Shown here: positions 4,936 through 6,388 of the stretch, in pieces
How positions within the stretch are numbered: position 1 is the stretch's first letter
Layout of the letters: every line of letters starts with the position of its first letter
Origin: Dehalococcoidia bacterium
Lineage (GTDB): Bacteria > Chloroflexota > Dehalococcoidia > Lucifugimonadales > SHYF01
Direction of reading: 5' to 3'
DNA: 6,388 bases
Assembly (NCBI GenBank): GCA_009692985.1
Contig: SHYF01000101.1
Location: 1-6,388, forward strand
Translations under genes and position numbers: made by a program
The notes under the pieces: generated by a model
Database searches by the model: none
The model's input: only the letters and a program-made list of their open reading frames with translations
Told to the model about the DNA's origin: nothing

Positions 4936-6237
4936 ATGGTCACCGAACCATCCTCCAAGCCCAGCAGCTACTACATCTGGACCATTGGGTGCCAGATGAA
5001 CAAGGCCGACTCCGACCGCCTGGAGAGCGCCTTGGTGCATCTTGGACTGAAGCCCACTCAGACCCCCCAACAGGCCGACGTTGTCGTACTCAATAGCTGC
5101 GTGGTGCGGCAGAGCGCCGAGGACAAGGTGGTGGGCATGCTGTCCTCGCTGAAACCACTGAAGCAGCGCGACTCGGGCCGAGTGGTGGCTCTCATGGGGT
5201 GCATGGTCGGCCCCAAGACCGACGCCCTGCAAAGCAAGTTTCCGTACGTGGACGTGTTCATGCGTCCCCAGCAGTACAAGCCGCTTCTGGACCTTTTGGG
5301 CAACCGCATGGGCGTTGACGCCGAGGGCTGTCTGGCCACCTTCGCCCCGGCTAGGGTCTCCGTGACGGCCTACATACCAATCATCCACGGCTGCGACAAG
5401 TTCTGCACCTTCTGCATCATCCCTTACCGTCGTGGGCGAGAGGTCAGCCGCCCTATTCAGGACATAGTCCACGAGACGGAGCTGCTGACGGCACGAGGCG
5501 TAAAGGAGGTCACGCTGCTTGGGCAGAACGTGGACTCCTACGGCCACGACCTTCCTAGCTCCCCTGACCTGGCCGATCTTCTAGCCGCGACCAACGCCGT
5601 GGATGGTCTCCAGCGCGTGCGGTTCCTCACGTCTCACCCCAACGACATGAGCGGGCGCATCATTGAGGCGGTGGCCACTCTGGACAAGGTGTGCGAGCAT
5701 ATCAACCTGCCATTCCAGGCCGGCGACGACCATGTGCTGGCGGCCATGCGCCGTGGCTACACATCCGATGACTACCTGCGGCTGGTGGAGCGCATCCGGG
5801 CCACCGTGCCAAACGTCTCGTTGAGCACAGACCTCATTGTGGGGTTCCCAGGGGAGACGGAGGAGGCCTTTCAGCGCTCGGTGGGGCTGCTGCAAGAGGT
5901 CCAGTTCGATAAGGTGCACGTGGCCGCCTACTCCACGCGGCCTGGGACCATTGCTTCGCGGACGCAGCCGGACGATGTACCGCACGAGGAGAAGAAACGC
6001 CGCTTTGCGGAGATTGAAAGGCTCCAAGAGGAGATTCTTACGACCATCAACGCCCGTCTCCAAGGTGCGACCACGGAAGTGCTAGTGGAGGGACGGGAGA
6101 AGGGCAAGTGGTCGGGCCGGAACCGCAACGACAAACTGGTCTTCTTTGAGGACGAGCGAGAGCTTCTGGGCCAGCTCGTCAACGTCCGCATAGAGAAGAC
6201 ATCGCCTTGGTCGCTGCAGGGCGTGGCAGTGTCCTAG
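4936..6237 (+). CDS. miaB: tRNA-2-methylthio-N6-dimethylallyladenosine synthase MiaB
   Basis: Cytosolic radical-SAM methylthiotransferase that converts i6A37 to ms2i6A37 in tRNAs reading UNN codons, using two [4Fe-4S] clusters and S-adenosylmethionine. Seen in the 433-aa product: N-terminal MTTase domain with the three cluster cysteines Cys19 (TIGCQMN), Cys55 (NSCVVR) and Cys89 (MGCMVG); radical-SAM motif GCDKFCTFCIIPYRRGRE with Cys153, Cys157 and Cys160; GQNVDSYG (196-203); DLIVGFPGET (299-308); and a C-terminal TRAM domain from about residue 370 that should bind tRNA. Length is normal and all six cluster cysteines are present. The GCQMN and ADVVVLNSCVVR forms favour MiaB over the relatives MtaB and RimO. 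ATG 4936 has no Shine-Dalgarno site; translational coupling to the small gene ending 16 nt upstream is plausible. MiaA, which supplies its substrate, is not in the window. Confidence 0.95.
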   Translation: MVTEPSSKPSSYYIWTIGCQMNKADSDRLESALVHLGLKPTQTPQQADVVVLNSCVVRQSAEDKVVGMLSSLKPLKQRDSGRVVALMGCMVGPKTDALQSKFPYVDVFMRPQQYKPLLDLLGNRMGVDAEGCLATFAPARVSVTAYIPIIHGCDKFCTFCIIPYRRGREVSRPIQDIVHETELLTARGVKEVTLLGQNVDSYGHDLPSSPDLADLLAATNAVDGLQRVRFLTSHPNDMSGRIIEAVATLDKVCEHINLPFQAGDDHVLAAMRRGYTSDDYLRLVERIRATVPNVSLSTDLIVGFPGETEEAFQRSVGLLQEVQFDKVHVAAYSTRPGTIASRTQPDDVPHEEKKRRFAEIERLQEEILTTINARLQGATTEVLVEGREKGKWSGRNRNDKLVFFEDERELLGQLVNVRIEKTSPWSLQGVAVS

Positions 6238-6265
6238 CGTTCGCGTGGTTCGATAGGCCCACCGC

Positions 6266-6371
6266 GGGCGGAGCGAGAATACCGCTCACGCTGAGCTTAG
6301 TTTACCCTGAGCGAAGCCGAAGGGAATGGAGTGAGCGGAGCACGACATCAGGTTCCCAGCTTACTCCGCCC
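6266..6371 (+). repeat. Short dispersed repeat, copy 3, in nested inverted repeats
   Basis: The core CCCTGAGCGAAGCCGAAGGG is at 6305-6324, with the extended unit 6291-6326 matching copy 1. It is bracketed by CCGCTCAC (6282-6289) and GTGAGCGG (6331-6338), and further out by GGGCGGAG (6266-6273) and CTCCGCCC (6364-6371). The three levels nest properly and could fold as one long stem. It follows the miaB stop by 53 nt. No gene is supported in 6238-6388. Confidence 0.75.
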
Positions 6372-6388
6372 ATGAGGAGAAACCCTTT

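Noticed and set aside
4840..5547. 235-codon minus-strand open frame
   Set aside because: It lies antisense to miaB, whose motifs are complete; its peptide is His/Gly/Val-rich with no recognisable domain, as expected for the complement of a GC-rich gene.
6372..6388. ATG at 6372 or GAGGAGA at 6374-6380 as the beginning of another gene
   Set aside because: The window ends within a few codons; no Shine-Dalgarno site precedes the ATG, and the purine run could serve a gene starting outside, but nothing can be tested here.

Overview
The window is about 60% G+C and carries four ordinary, well-formed protein genes, one small protein gene and one tRNA gene, all on the + strand. The gaps between them are filled with G/C-run hairpins and dispersed repeats. 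From recall only, the recurring core CCCTGAGCGAAGCCGAAGGG and the G/C-run hairpin elements resemble intergenic repeats common in Chloroflexota, particularly Dehalococcoidia/SAR202-type genomes. That taxonomic guess is an inference; no marker gene here proves it.

Layout. 49-1431 is dihydrolipoyl dehydrogenase (lpdA), the E3 flavoprotein of 2-oxoacid dehydrogenase or glycine-cleavage complexes. 1584-2873 (TTG start) is a 12-helix MFS transporter of the drug:H+ antiporter type. 2874-3181 is a 308-base gap with a near-consensus sigma70-type promoter, a composite repeat (element A) and a 24-bp perfect palindrome. 3182-4270 is an Ldh_2-family malate/L-lactate-type dehydrogenase. 4271-4531 holds a second, inverted copy of the composite repeat (element B) and then a good promoter for tRNA-Ser(GCU) at 4532-4621. 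4665-4919 is a small protein that is essentially one YdeI/OmpD-associated (OmdA-type) domain. 4936-6237 is miaB, the tRNA methylthiotransferase. The last 151 bases hold a third copy of the short core repeat and no supported gene.

The genes do not form one pathway. lpdA, the transporter and the dehydrogenase look like separate metabolic or transport units. tRNA-Ser, the small protein gene and miaB follow one another closely with no T-tract terminator visible between them, so they could share transcripts. tRNA-Ser(GCU) reads AGY codons, so it is not an expected MiaB substrate.

I see no undescribed enzymatic or defence system. The most notable signal lies in the non-coding DNA. Two diverged copies of a multi-block element of about 110 bp flank the dehydrogenase gene in inverted orientation, with at least six blocks in the same order and nearly the same spacing. 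One copy appears to have had its first hairpin disrupted at the place where the short 20-nt repeat now sits. The short repeat itself occurs three times, each time downstream of a stop codon, in the same orientation, and inside a different pair of short inverted repeats.
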